64,000 nt of DNA, taken from positions 1-64,000 of the forward strand of contig CAVXQE010000013.1 of the NCBI GenBank assembly GCA_963763755.1, in the 5' to 3' direction. The number at the start of each line of letters is the position of its first letter. Positions within the stretch are counted from its first letter, which is position 1. Below the pieces are notes generated by a model. The model searched no databases. It saw only the letters and a list, made by a program, of their open reading frames with translations, and was not told the origin of the DNA. A program made the position numbers and the translations under genes. The DNA is from Gaiellasilicea sp963763755 (GTDB lineage Bacteria > Actinomycetota > Thermoleophilia > Gaiellales > Gaiellaceae). This document shows positions 1-14,047 of this stretch, piece after piece.

Positions 1-2364
<2,364 letters not shown>

Positions 2365-2417
2365 GTGATCAGCGCCTCTTTCTGTTCTTCAGTCTTCGAT
2401 TCAGTTCTGGTCTGCAT

Positions 2418-6073
<3,656 letters not shown>

Positions 6074-6251
6074 GTGGTTACAGCCTCCCTTGGTACTGCG
6101 TGCGGAGAGAAAGAAATAGTGATGTGGAGAGCGGAACTGGCGGACGTCGGCGCAACCCAGAAGGGTAGCGCAAGTGGCCCCCTCCCCGCAACGTGAGTTG
6201 CGGTGGGAGCCGAATGCTTCAGGGAGTATACAGATCGCGGGTGAGAAATGA

Positions 6252-6278
6252 CTGAGGGCGCCGATTCGGCGCCCTCAG
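6252..6278 (-). terminator. rplL-rpoB intergenic hairpin, probable attenuator
   Basis: A perfect 13-bp inverted repeat (CTGAGGGCGCCGA and its complement) with a one-base centre is followed on the minus strand by CATTTCTC, a weakly T-rich tail. It lies in the 269-base gap between rplL and rpoB. Partial terminators in this gap are known from other bacteria, where they set the ratio of ribosomal protein to polymerase transcripts. Confidence 0.6.
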
Positions 6279-6342
6279 CGGTGACCCCGCTTACACAACG
6301 ACCGCACCCCCGTCAGGGATACGGGTTGCAACTGCTATTTGC

Positions 6343-6729
6343 TTACTTCAGCTCGACGCCGGCGCCGGCCTCTTCCAGCTGCGCCTTGATCGAGTCGGCC
6401 TCCTCCTGGTTCACACCCTCCTTGACGGTGTTCGGGGCACCGTCGACCAGGTCCTTCGCCTCCTTGAGGCCGAGGCCGGTGATCGCGCGGACGACCTTGA
6501 TCACCTGGATCTTCTTGTCGCCGGCGGACGTGACGACAACGTCGAACGAGGACTTCTCCTCGGCCGCCGCGCCGTCGCCGCCGCCACCGCCGGCGGCGGG
6601 AGCCGCGGCTGCCACGGGAGCGGCAGCGGTGACGCCCCACTCCTCCTCGATCGCGTTCTTCAGCTCGACGAGCTCGAGCACGGTCATCTTGCCGAGCGTC
6701 TCGAGCACCTTTGCGGTATCCGTTGCCAT
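6343..6729 (-). CDS. rplL: 50S ribosomal protein L7/L12
   Basis: Encodes the 128-residue L7/L12 stalk protein that recruits translation GTPases. The N-terminal dimerisation region reads VLETLGKMTVLELVELKNA. It is followed by an Ala/Gly hinge and the C-terminal domain with VIKVVRAITGLGLKEAKDL, ending AQLEEAGAGVELK. Its ATG overlaps the rplJ stop by one base (TAATG), so the two are translationally coupled. Length and sequence are standard for the family. Confidence 0.98.
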   Translation of the reverse strand: MATDTAKVLETLGKMTVLELVELKNAIEEEWGVTAAAPVAAAAPAAGGGGGDGAAAEEKSSFDVVVTSAGDKKIQVIKVVRAITGLGLKEAKDLVDGAPNTVKEGVNQEEADSIKAQLEEAGAGVELK

Positions 6730-7460
6730 TACTCCTGCTCCTCCTGCGTGTCAGTGGTCTCTTCGGTGGTCTCTTCGATCGTCTTCGGTCTCGTCTGCGG
6801 CCTCGGGCTCGGCGGCCGCCTCGGCCACCGGCTCCGCTTCCGCGCTCGGCTCCTCGGCCGGCGCCTCGGGCACGGCAACCTCAGCCACGGGCTCGGCTCG
6901 GCGGCCGGGGCCGCAGTGGCCTCGGACGTGTCGCCCTGCTCCCGCAGCTGCTCGATCCGGGCGTCGATCAGCCCGACGAGATCGCGGAGCGGTGCCGTCA
7001 GCAGCGCAACGACGGTCGTGAGCGGCGAGACGATCGCCCCCACGAGCTGGGCCCGGATGACGTCGGCCGGCGGCAGCTTGGCGAGGCTCTCGACCTCCGC
7101 CGCCGTCAGCGACTTTCCCTCGAGCACGCCCCCGCGGATCGCGAGGACCTTCGTGCTCGTCGCCGCATCGGCGAGGGCCTTCGCCACGGCGACAGGGTCG
7201 CCGCCGGACTCGACGAACGCGATCGCCGACGGCCCTTCGAGCAACGCGAGCAGCGCATCCGCCCCGGCGGTCTCGGCCGCGCGGCGGGTGAGCGTGTTCT
7301 TGACGACCGCGAAGCGGGCGCCGTGCTCGAGGAGCTTCGAGCGAAGCCCGTCGATCTCGGCGTTGGTGAGCCCGCGGTAATCGGCGACGATCAACGTCTC
7401 CGACGTCCGCAGCCTCTCCGCCAGCTCTGCGACGACTCGCTCCTTGTCACTCTTGTGCAT
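6729..7460 (-). CDS. rplJ: 50S ribosomal protein L10 with acidic C-terminal tail, two compensating frameshifts
   Basis: Encodes L10, which anchors L7/L12 dimers on the ribosome. It starts at ATG 7460 after a strong AAGGAGGTGA. The first 175 or so residues are canonical (ADYRGLTNAEIDGLRSKL, FAVVKNTLTRRAA). From about 6900 to 6778 the reading frame gives an Arg/Pro-rich stretch, whereas the next frame gives an Ala/Glu/Pro-rich acidic tail (EPVAEVAVPEAPAEEP). The original frame then resumes with IEETTEETTDTQEEQE. Two opposite single-base errors bracketing the tail explain this best. Several actinobacterial L10 proteins have acidic extensions. Confidence 0.93.
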   Translation of the reverse strand: MHKSDKERVVAELAERLRTSETLIVADYRGLTNAEIDGLRSKLLEHGARFAVVKNTLTRRAAETAGADALLALLEGPSAIAFVESGGDPVAVAKALADAATSTKVLAIRGGVLEGKSLTAAEVESLAKLPPADVIRAQLVGAIVSPLTTVVALLTAPLRDLVGLIDARIEQLREQGDTSEATAAPAAEPSPWLRLPCPRRRPRSRARKRSRWPRRPPSPRPQTRPKTIEETTEETTDTQEEQE

Positions 7461-7464
7461 CTCT

Positions 7465-7606
7465 CACCTCCTTGAAACGGTCGAGCCCGCACGGAGGCGG
7501 GCTCGGAGAGAGGCGAAAGTCGCCTGTCCAAGCGCCACCTCGGGAGGACCTCTGCCCGCTCTCGCGGACTGCCTCCTTTCTTCGGCGACGGGCTGTGGAC
7601 GGAAAA
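7465..7606 (-). promoter_or_regulatory. L10 leader region (probable autoregulatory RNA)
   Basis: This is the 148-base gap between rplA and rplJ. On the minus strand it holds CCGAAGAAAGGAGGCAGTC and a GAGCCCGCCTCCGTGCGGGCTC hairpin arm before the rplJ ribosome-binding site. In many bacteria the rplJ leader binds the L10-(L12)4 complex and represses its own translation. The position and CCGAAGA-type element fit that class; the structure was judged by eye only. Confidence 0.5.
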
Positions 7607-7608
7607 CC

Positions 7609-8340
7609 CTAGGCCGGAACGGCCTCCTGCTCGAATTCCTCGACGATCCCGCGGACGCGCGCCGGGTCGACGCGAACGCCGGGCCCCATCGTGGTCGCGA
7701 GCGTGATCTGGTGGATGTAGCGGCCCTTCGCGGACGCGGGCTTCGCGCGCACGATCTCCTCGACCAGCGCCGCGTAGTTCTCCAGCAGGTCCTTCTCGCC
7801 GAAGCTCTTCTTCCCGATCGAGACGTGGACGTTCGCGCCGCGGTCGGTGCGGTACTCGAGCTTGCCGGCCTTGGCGTCCGAGACGGCCTTGCCGACGTCG
7901 AACGTGACGGTGCCCGTCTTCGGGTTCGGCATCAGGCCGCGCGGGCCGAGCACGCGGCCGAGCTTGCCGACGTTGCCCATCTGGTCGGGCGTCGCGATCG
8001 CCACGTCGAAGTCGGTGAAGCCGCCCTCGATCTTCGCCGCGAGGTCGGCGGCGCCGACGACGTCCGCACCGGCCTCCTCGGCCTCGCGCGCCTTGTCGCC
8101 CTCGGCGAACACGGCGACGCGGACGCTCTTGCCGGTGCCGTGCGGCAGCATCAGCGTGCCGCGGAGCTGCTGGTCGGCATGGCGCACGTTCAGGCCCAGG
8201 CGGAAGTGCGCCTCGATCGTCTCGTCGAACTTCGCGTCCGGGAGCCCCTTGAGGATCTTGAGGGCCTCGGCCGGCGAGTAGTGCGTCTCGCGGTCGATCT
8301 TCGCCCGCGCCTCGTCGTAGCGCTTGCCGTGCGTGCTCAT
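7609..8340 (-). CDS. rplA: 50S ribosomal protein L1
   Basis: Encodes the 243-residue L1 protein of the ribosomal stalk, which also represses its own operon in many bacteria. Diagnostic segments include KFDETIEAHFRLGLNVRHAD, GTGKSVRVAVFAEGD, LGPRGLMPNPKTGTVT and GRYIHQITLATTMGPGVRVD. The ATG at 8340 overlaps the rplK stop by four bases (ATGA). The frame is intact. Confidence 0.98.
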   Translation of the reverse strand: MSTHGKRYDEARAKIDRETHYSPAEALKILKGLPDAKFDETIEAHFRLGLNVRHADQQLRGTLMLPHGTGKSVRVAVFAEGDKAREAEEAGADVVGAADLAAKIEGGFTDFDVAIATPDQMGNVGKLGRVLGPRGLMPNPKTGTVTFDVGKAVSDAKAGKLEYRTDRGANVHVSIGKKSFGEKDLLENYAALVEEIVRAKPASAKGRYIHQITLATTMGPGVRVDPARVRGIVEEFEQEAVPA

Positions 8341-8762
8341 CGCTCCACCTCCACACCCATGCTTCGGGCGGTTCCGGCGATGACGAGCATCGCCTGATCG
8401 ACGTCGCGCGCGTTCAGATCCTCGAGCTTGATCTCGGCGATCGAGCGCAGCTGCGACTTCGAGATCTTGCCGACCTTGTTCCGATTCGGCTCGGCCGAGC
8501 CCTTCTCGATCCCGAGCGCCTCCTTGATCAGCACTGCGGCCGGAGGCGTCTTCGTGATGAAGGTGAACGAGCGGTCCTCGTAGACCGTGATCTCGACCGG
8601 CGTGATGCGGCCGTTCTCCTGCGCGGTCTGCGCGTTGAACGCCTTGCAGAACTCCATGATGTTGACGCCGTGCTGACCGAGCGCAGGGCCGACCGGCGGC
8701 GCAGGGTTCGCCTGCCCGCCCGGGATCTGCAGCTTGATCGTTGTGAGGATCTTCTTCGCCAT
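8337..8762 (-). CDS. rplK: 50S ribosomal protein L11
   Basis: Encodes the 141-residue L11 of the GTPase-associated centre, the site of thiopeptide binding and of the stringent response sensor. The sequence LQIPGGQANPAPPVGPALGQ followed by HGVNIMEFCKAFN, and the C-terminal RSMGVEV, are family signatures. It lies 11 bases downstream of nusG and is coupled to rplA by ATGA. Confidence 0.98.
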   Translation of the reverse strand: MAKKILTTIKLQIPGGQANPAPPVGPALGQHGVNIMEFCKAFNAQTAQENGRITPVEITVYEDRSFTFITKTPPAAVLIKEALGIEKGSAEPNRNKVGKISKSQLRSIAEIKLEDLNARDVDQAMLVIAGTARSMGVEVER

Positions 8763-8773
8763 ATCTTCCTACG

Positions 8774-9307
8774 TCAGTCCAGCTTCTTGACCTGATCGAA
8801 CCCGAGCTCCACCGGCACCTGGCGCTCGAAGATGTCGACGAGCACCTTCAGCTTCTGCTGGTCGGCGTTCACGTCGACGATCTCACCGTCGAAGTCCGAC
8901 AGCGGGCCGGAGGTTACCTTCACCGACTCGCCGAGGGTGAACTCGACCTGCGACCGGAGGGCCGCGCCGGCGGCTGCGGCGCCCGTGTGCAGGATCCGGT
9001 CGACCTCGCCCTGCGCGAGCGGAACGGGCTTCGCGCCTGCCCCGACGAAGCCGGTGACGCCCGGCGTGTTCTTCACGACCGTCCAGGCCTCGTCGTTCAG
9101 GTCCATGTTCACGAGCACGTAGCCCGGGAGCACGCGCTTCTCGATCTGCACCTTCTGACCGTCCTTGGTCTCGATCACCTGCTCGGTCGGGACGACGACG
9201 CGCCGGAAGCGCGGAGCCTGGTTCATCGAGACGATCCGGTGCTCGAGATTGGCCTTCACCTTGTTCTCGTGCCCGGAGTAGGTGTTGATGACGTACCAGC
9301 GGAACAT
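8774..9307 (-). CDS. nusG: transcription termination/antitermination factor NusG
   Basis: Encodes a 177-residue NusG that binds RNA polymerase beta' through its NGN domain and Rho or S10 through its KOW domain. I chose ATG 9307 (FRWYVINTYSGHENKVK), which matches the family N-terminus. An in-frame start at 9343 would overlap the end of secE. AGGAAGAG lies about 11 bases upstream. The NGN domain spans residues 1-110 and the KOW motif lies near 120-150 (KVTSGPLSDFDGEIVDVN). Confidence 0.96.
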   Translation of the reverse strand: MFRWYVINTYSGHENKVKANLEHRIVSMNQAPRFRRVVVPTEQVIETKDGQKVQIEKRVLPGYVLVNMDLNDEAWTVVKNTPGVTGFVGAGAKPVPLAQGEVDRILHTGAAAAGAALRSQVEFTLGESVKVTSGPLSDFDGEIVDVNADQQKLKVLVDIFERQVPVELGFDQVKKLD

Positions 9308-9323
9308 GGCTATTGCACTCTTC

Positions 9324-9653
9324 CTATTGGCCGAGCAGAACATTGCGGACGAACGGCTTGAAGAACTGATCGGCGGCGTAGAGGTACGTGCCGACGATCG
9401 CGCAGGCGATGATCACGACGATCGTGCCCTGGATCACCTGACTGCGGCTGGGCCACTCGACCTTCTTGAGCTCGCCCCAGGACTCCCTGATGAAGCGGCC
9501 GCGCTGACGCGGCTCGCGCCGGCCGGTCTGGGTCGAGGCGGGCTGCATGCCCGGGCGCACCGGCGCCTGCGCGCGCGGGCGCTGCGCGGCGGGCTTCGCC
9601 GCACCCGAGCTCTTCCGCTGGTCGCGGCGCTGCCGACGGGTCTCGCGCGCCAC
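9324..9653 (-). CDS. secE: preprotein translocase subunit SecE
   Basis: Encodes a 109-residue SecE, the essential single-span subunit that clamps SecY. I chose GTG 9653 because it overlaps the rpmG stop (TAGTG). Upstream in-frame starts would run through rpmG. A basic, Ala/Pro-rich N-terminus precedes the family motif WGELKKVEWPSRSQV and the membrane span TIVVIIACAIVGTYLYAAD. Confidence 0.93.
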   Translation of the reverse strand: MARETRRQRRDQRKSSGAAKPAAQRPRAQAPVRPGMQPASTQTGRREPRQRGRFIRESWGELKKVEWPSRSQVIQGTIVVIIACAIVGTYLYAADQFFKPFVRNVLLGQ

Positions 9654-9814
9654 TAGCGGGTCTCCCGGTGCAGCGTGTGCTGCCCGCACCAGCGGCAGTA
9701 CTTCTTGAACTCGACACGGTCGGGCGTGTTCCGCTTCGACTTGTTCGTCTGGTAGTTCCGCCGCTTGCACTCAGTGCACGCGAGCGTAATTGCGACTCGA
9801 ACTCCGGCTGCCAT
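9653..9814 (-). CDS. rpmG: 50S ribosomal protein L33
   Basis: Encodes a 53-residue L33 that retains both zinc-ligand pairs (CTEC at 13-16 and CRWC at 40-43), i.e. the zinc-containing form. The sequence KRRNYQTNKSKRNTPDRVE is diagnostic. It is the first gene of the rpmG-secE-nusG run, starts at ATG 9814, and shares its stop region with the secE start. Confidence 0.95.
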   Translation of the reverse strand: MAAGVRVAITLACTECKRRNYQTNKSKRNTPDRVEFKKYCRWCGQHTLHRETR

Positions 9815-9861
9815 CTAGATCGTGTTCTCTCGGTTTCGGTGGGAAAAAGACTGGTGAGGAA

Positions 9862-9935
9862 TAGCGGCGGCAGGACTCGAACCTGCGACACGCGGATTAT
9901 GATTCCGCTGCTCTAACCAGCTGAGCTACGCCGCC
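9862..9935 (-). tRNA. tRNA-Met (CAT), elongator type
   Basis: The minus strand folds as a cloverleaf: acceptor GGCGGCG with CGCCGCT (one G-U pair), D stem GCTC/GAGC, anticodon stem GCGGA/TCCGC around loop ATCATAA (anticodon CAT), and T arm GCAGG/CCTGC with TTCGAGT. No CCA is encoded. It lies directly upstream of rpmG, a common place for tRNA genes in this cluster. The 5' pair is G-U rather than the C-A mismatch of an initiator, so an elongator is likely. Confidence 0.93.
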
Positions 9936-10002
9936 GCGCGGACGGAGAGTGTAGCAAGCATCCCAGTGGTGGTACGGGGTTGCGCCCGAGCTCAGTCGAG
10001 GC

Positions 10003-10919
10003 TCACGCCGGCAGGGTCGCGGGAGTCTCCGCGACCCGCAACGGCCGGGCAGCAGCGTGCCGGGAGCGGCCGGACCCAGCGGGCAGCCGAGCGCAACGCG
10101 CGCGAGTTCCCACGCGGCGGCGACGAACGGGTCTCGATCGAGCGAGTACTCGCGCGTCCATTCGACCGCGCCGTTCAGCTCCAGTACGACCCAGCCGCCT
10201 TCCCCGTCGGGGAGCAGGTCGACGCCGATCAGGTCGCCGCCCGCGGCCGCCGCGGCCTCGAGGGCGAGCATGCAGGCGAACGACGGCGGTTCGACCGGGC
10301 GGCGCTCCGCGCCGAGAGCGACGTTCGTCCGCCACTCGCCGCGTGCTGCAACGCGTTCGATCGCGCCGACGATCGCGCCGCCTGCGACGACGATGCGGAG
10401 GTCGGACCCCTGCGGCGGCACGAGCTCCTGGACGAGCGCGCCGTGGGCGCGGTACCAGGGACGGAGCTCGAGCTCGCGGACGTGACGGCGAAGCTCGGTC
10501 TGATCCGCGCAGCGGACGACGTCAGTACCCCAACTCCCGAAGCGCGGCTTCACCACAACGGGAAGCCGCAACTCCGGGAGCGGTCCACCGGGCGACAGCA
10601 GCCGGGTGCGGGGATGCGGAAGCCCGGCGCGAAGCAGGAGCCGGGCGGTCAGAAGCTTGTCGTGGGCGGCGAGCAGCGCGCCCGCCCGGTTGAGCGTGCG
10701 AATGCCGCCGGCCGCGAGCGAGCCGAGCGCCCAGAGCCCGTCCTCGACGCCGTCGAGCGTCGGCAGCACATCGAGCCGGCCGAGCGCGGCGTCGCCGTGG
10801 CGAAGTTGGGCCACCGCCTGGTCGGGCGCAAGGATGCGGAAGCTCACCCCGCGCGGGGCGGCGGCGGCGAGCGCGAGGTTCGTCTTCGTTGCGTGCTGGG
10901 TGACGATCGCAAGTTGCAT
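10003..10919 (-). CDS. RimK/LysX-type ATP-grasp ligase
   Basis: Encodes an ATP-grasp enzyme of the RimK/LysX group, which ligates an amino acid to a carboxylate substrate using ATP. The exact substrate cannot be told. I chose ATG 10919 (QLAIVTQHATKTN). ATP-binding segments are LPVVVKPRFGSWGTDVVRC, GALVQELVPP and GSDLRIVV. The metal-binding end is IGVDLLPDGEGGWVVLELNG. The nominal frame runs on to 9897, inside the tRNA gene, which cannot be right. A neighbouring frame stops at 10003, so a small indel near 10050 is likely and the exact 3' end is uncertain. Confidence 0.8.
10014..10037 (-). terminator. hairpin at the 3' end of the ATP-grasp gene
   Basis: GGGTCGCGG and its exact complement form a 9-bp stem with a six-base loop just before the tRNA-Met gene. 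It may end transcription of the ATP-grasp gene. No clear T run follows. Confidence 0.35.
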
Positions 10920-11027
10920 GGAATCGTTGTGCCAGCAGTCAGAACCGTCCGCAAGGGGGTGCACGGCTTCCTCTCCGGATCTTCACCTGACCTTGATTCA
11001 TCCGATCGACTCACTACGATCGCGATC

Positions 11028-11649
11028 GTGATCAGGATCAACCCGAAGAGCGGCGGCTGGCTCGAGGTCGTCTGCGGCCCGATGTTCAGCGGCAAGAGCG
11101 AGGAGATGATCCGCCGGCTCCGGCGCGCCGAGATCGCCGGCCAGCGGTCGGTGATCTTCAAGCCCCGGATCGACGACCGCTACGACGCCTCCGACGTCGT
11201 CAGCCACGCCGGCATCCGGATGCGAGCGGTGCCGGTGGCGTGCGTGTCCGAGCTCGCCGAGCGGGCGCGCGGCTTCGAGGTGGTCGGCATCGACGAGGCC
11301 CAGTTCTTCGACGAAGAGATCGTCGGTGTCGCGCTCGAGCTCGCCGACGACGGCGCACGCGTGATCGCGGCCGGGCTCGACCAGGACTTCCGGCGGCTCC
11401 CGTTCGGGCCGATGCCGGACGCTCCTGGCGCACGCCGAGTTCGTCGACAAGCTGCAGGCGGTCTGCCACCGCTGCGGCGGCGGGGCGACGACGACGCAGC
11501 GTCTGGTCGACGGCCGGCCCGCGCCCTACTCGGGGGCGACGATCGTCGTCGGCGCGAACGAGCAGTACGAGGCGCGCTGCCGCGACTGCCACGAGGCGGG
11601 CCAGGACGCAACACCCATCGCCGCAGCGATCGCGGTCGCCGCCGCCTAG
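11028..11649 (+). CDS. tdk: thymidine kinase, one apparent frameshift
   Basis: Encodes a type II thymidine kinase that phosphorylates thymidine for salvage. The likely GTG start at 11028 is followed by the P-loop GPMFSGKSEEMIRRL. The Walker-B-like VVGIDEAQFFDEE and the segment AAGLDQDFRRLPFGPM follow. An extra base near 11418 shifts the frame; the next frame continues LLAHAEFVDKLQAVCHRCGG and ends with CRDC, completing the zinc site of two CxxC pairs expected for the family. It is divergent from the ATP-grasp gene. Confidence 0.9.
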
Positions 11650-11654
11650 CCATT

Positions 11655-11685
11655 GCGGGGGCCGCCCCTGCCGGGCGACCCCCGC
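11655..11685. terminator. bidirectional terminator hairpin between convergent tdk and osmF-like genes
   Basis: GCGGGGG and CCCCCGC pair, with an inner GCCC/GGGC, in the 45-base gap between two convergent stop codons. It is GC-rich without a long T tract. Confidence 0.5.
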
Positions 11686-11694
11686 GCGACGTTC

Positions 11695-12612
11695 CTAGCT
11701 GAGGCCGTTCGCCTGCAGGAAGGCGTGAGCCACAGACGCGGCCGGCTTCTTGTCCAGGCCGACCGCCTTGTTCATCGCGATCATCGCCTTCGCAGTCAGC
11801 AGCGAGTTGACCTGATTGAGCGTCGAGGTCAGGCGCGTCCCGTTCTCGGCCACGAGCTTCTTCGAGAGGACGGGCGCGACATGCTGGAAGCCGAACATGT
11901 TGCGCGGCTCCTTGAGCACGACGTACTTGGTCGAGATCAGCTGCGGGTCGGTCGTGAAGATCCCCGCGGCCTGAACCTTGCCCTGGCTGAGCAGCGAGTA
12001 GGCGCTGATCCCGGCCAGCGGCGTGAAGTCGACGTTCTTGACGCCGTAGCGGCTCGCCAGCTGAGGTAGCCAGCGCGTCTCGAATTCCGGGAACGCGGCG
12101 AGCTTCAAGCCGGAGACCTTGCGCAGGTCGCCGACGGACTTCAGACCGAACTTCGTCGCCGTCGTCCGGAGCACGCCGATCCCGTCGCGGTCCTGGAACG
12201 GTGTCTGCTTGAGCAGCGTCTGCCCCCGCTTCTCGTAGAGGGCCTTCGCGGCCAGATACGTGCCGATGTCCGACTTCGGCAGCGTCTTCTTCTTGAACGT
12301 GACCGAAAGCATGATCCCCGTGTACTCGGGATACAGCGTCACGCGGCCGCTGCGGAGCGACGCGTCGATCAGCTCGGTCGAGCCGATGTTCTCCTTGTAC
12401 TGGACCTTGAAGCCCTTCGCCTCGAGGGCCTGCTTGTAGAGCTGGCCGAGCACGTACTGCTCGGGGAAGTTCTTCGTGCCGATGATGATCGGCGTCGCCT
12501 GCCGCTGCTCGAGTGCGGCCGGCGCCGCGGCGGCTCCCCCGAGCACGATGGCGACTCCGAGTGCGATCGCGAAAGCCGCCTTGGCGGCCCTGCGGTTGTG
12601 TTTCCTGATCAC
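11695..12612 (-). CDS. compatible-solute ABC transporter substrate-binding protein (OsmF/OpuCC-like)
   Basis: Encodes a 305-residue periplasmic-type binding protein of the glycine betaine/choline (OpuAC) family. A signal peptide (basic start, then AFAIALGVAIVLGGAAAAP) precedes IIIGTKNFPEQYVLGQLYKQ, the usual opening of this family. VTLYPEYTGIML, the family's segment with a ligand-facing Tyr, is also present. The signal peptide has no obvious lipobox Cys, so it may be released or held by the uncleaved signal. It is last in the four-gene importer operon, 29 bases after the second permease. Confidence 0.88.
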   Translation of the reverse strand: MIRKHNRRAAKAAFAIALGVAIVLGGAAAAPAALEQRQATPIIIGTKNFPEQYVLGQLYKQALEAKGFKVQYKENIGSTELIDASLRSGRVTLYPEYTGIMLSVTFKKKTLPKSDIGTYLAAKALYEKRGQTLLKQTPFQDRDGIGVLRTTATKFGLKSVGDLRKVSGLKLAAFPEFETRWLPQLASRYGVKNVDFTPLAGISAYSLLSQGKVQAAGIFTTDPQLISTKYVVLKEPRNMFGFQHVAPVLSKKLVAENGTRLTSTLNQVNSLLTAKAMIAMNKAVGLDKKPAASVAHAFLQANGLS

Positions 12613-12641
12613 GGACCCTCCTCTGTCGTCGGTTCACCCGG

Positions 12642-13340
12642 TTAGACGACCGGGCGCACATCCGGTTCGAACGCCGGAGTCTCCTTTTTCAATCCGGCCG
12701 GTGTCAAAACACGCTGAAGCGCTCCGAGGCCCGCGTCGGCGGCGAGCGCGAGCAGGGAAACGCAGAGTGCCGCTGCCACCAGTCCGTCGGTGTCGTAGCT
12801 CGCCTGGTTCACCAGAATCTCACCGAGACCGCCTCCGCCGGCGATCGCGGCGATCGTCGCGGTCGCGATCACGAAGACCGCGGCGGTGCGAATGCCGACG
12901 AAGAGCAGGGGCAGCGCGAGCGGAAGCTCGACGCGCCAGAGCACCTGATGCGGCTTCATCCCCATCCCCCGCGCCGCCTCGACGGCGTCCGGGTCGACCT
13001 CGTCGACAGCAACGTAGGCGTTCGTGAGGATCGGCGGCACGGCGAGGACGACGAGCGCCACCATCACGTTCGTGAAGCCGAGTCCGAGGAACGTGAAGCC
13101 CACGGCGATCACCACGAGCGTCGGAAGCGCACGGCCGATGTTCGCCAGGTTGACCGCGAGGAAGGAGCCGCGGTGGCGGTGGCCGAGCAGCACCCCAACC
13201 GGCACCGCGATCGCGATCGAGACCGCGAGTGCCGCGGCCGACAGCAGGATGTGCTCCCAGGTCTTTTCGAGAATCAGATCGTGCCGGTCGACGATGAACT
13301 GGAGCGCGCCGCCGAAGACGTCGAGGGCAGCGAGAATCAC
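12642..13340 (-). CDS. compatible-solute ABC transporter permease (OpuC/OsmW type), second
   Basis: Encodes a 232-residue membrane permease. I chose GTG 13340 because it overlaps the previous stop as GTGA and has GGAGGA a few bases upstream; ATG 13364 is an alternative. Several membrane spans are visible (ILLSAAALAVSIAIAVPVG, LPTLVVIAVGFTFLGLGF). The coupling loop with the EAA-type motif is EAARGMGMKPHQVLWRVELP. It pairs with the ATPase and the other permease. Confidence 0.88.
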   Translation of the reverse strand: MILAALDVFGGALQFIVDRHDLILEKTWEHILLSAAALAVSIAIAVPVGVLLGHRHRGSFLAVNLANIGRALPTLVVIAVGFTFLGLGFTNVMVALVVLAVPPILTNAYVAVDEVDPDAVEAARGMGMKPHQVLWRVELPLALPLLFVGIRTAAVFVIATATIAAIAGGGGLGEILVNQASYDTDGLVAAALCVSLLALAADAGLGALQRVLTPAGLKKETPAFEPDVRPVV

Positions 13341-14047
13341 GCCGTCCTCCGGGAGGTTGCCCACGGCGTCAAGGCACGTTGCACGAGCACGAGAATCCCG
13401 TCGGCGATGAACGCGAGTCCGACGGCCAGGGCGCCGGCGACGAGGATCTCGGTCTTGAAGTTGTCCCGCAGGGCGCCCAGGATCGGCACCCCGAGGCCCT
13501 GCGAGACGACGAACGCGGCGACGGTCGCGAGCGCGATCGTCGAGACGACTGCGATGCGAAGGCCGGCAACGATCGCCGGCAGCGCCAGCGGCAGCTCGAC
13601 GCGCCAGAGCGTCTGAGACCGAGTCAGCCCCATGCCGCGCGCTGCCTCGAGCACCTCGGGCGGCGCCGAGCGGAGGCCGGCGAGGGTGTTTCGGAAGAGG
13701 ATCAGGATCGTGTAGCCGACGAGCGCGATCTCGACAGTCGTGACGGTCAGGCCGGTGAGCGGGACCAGGAGCTGGAACAGCGCCAGGCTCGGGATCGTGT
13801 AGATCACCGCCGAGACGAATGCGATCGGCCGTTCGGCGAGGCGCAGCCGGTGCGCGAGCAGCGCGGCGGCGAGCGAGATGACGAACCCGATCCCGACCGC
13901 AATCAGCGTCAGCTCGATGTGCTCGATGAGCCGCGGCTGCAGCACGGGGCCCCAGTTGTCGCGGACCCAGTCGGTGCAGAAGAAGCGGTTCTCCGAGACG
14001 CAGCTGCTCGCCTCACCGAAGTCGGGGATCACGGGCTCGTTCGTCAC
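13337..14047 (-). CDS. compatible-solute ABC transporter permease (OpuC/OsmY type), first
   Basis: Encodes a 236-residue permease. GTG 14047 overlaps the ATPase stop (GTGA) and is the likely start. Hydrophobic spans include LTLIAVGIGFVISLAAALLA and AVIYTIPSLALFQLLVPL. The cytoplasmic coupling motif is EAARGMGLTRSQTLWRVELP, closely matching the motif in the second permease. The two permeases probably form a heterodimer. Confidence 0.88.
   Translation of the reverse strand: MTNEPVIPDFGEASSCVSENRFFCTDWVRDNWGPVLQPRLIEHIELTLIAVGIGFVISLAAALLAHRLRLAERPIAFVSAVIYTIPSLALFQLLVPLTGLTVTTVEIALVGYTILILFRNTLAGLRSAPPEVLEAARGMGLTRSQTLWRVELPLALPAIVAGLRIAVVSTIALATVAAFVVSQGLGVPILGALRDNFKTEILVAGALAVGLAFIADGILVLVQRALTPWATSRRTA

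Noticed and set aside
9897..10002. C-terminal extension of the ATP-grasp gene to 9897
   Set aside because: It would end inside the tRNA-Met gene and read through a hairpin; an indel near 10050 with an earlier stop is more likely.
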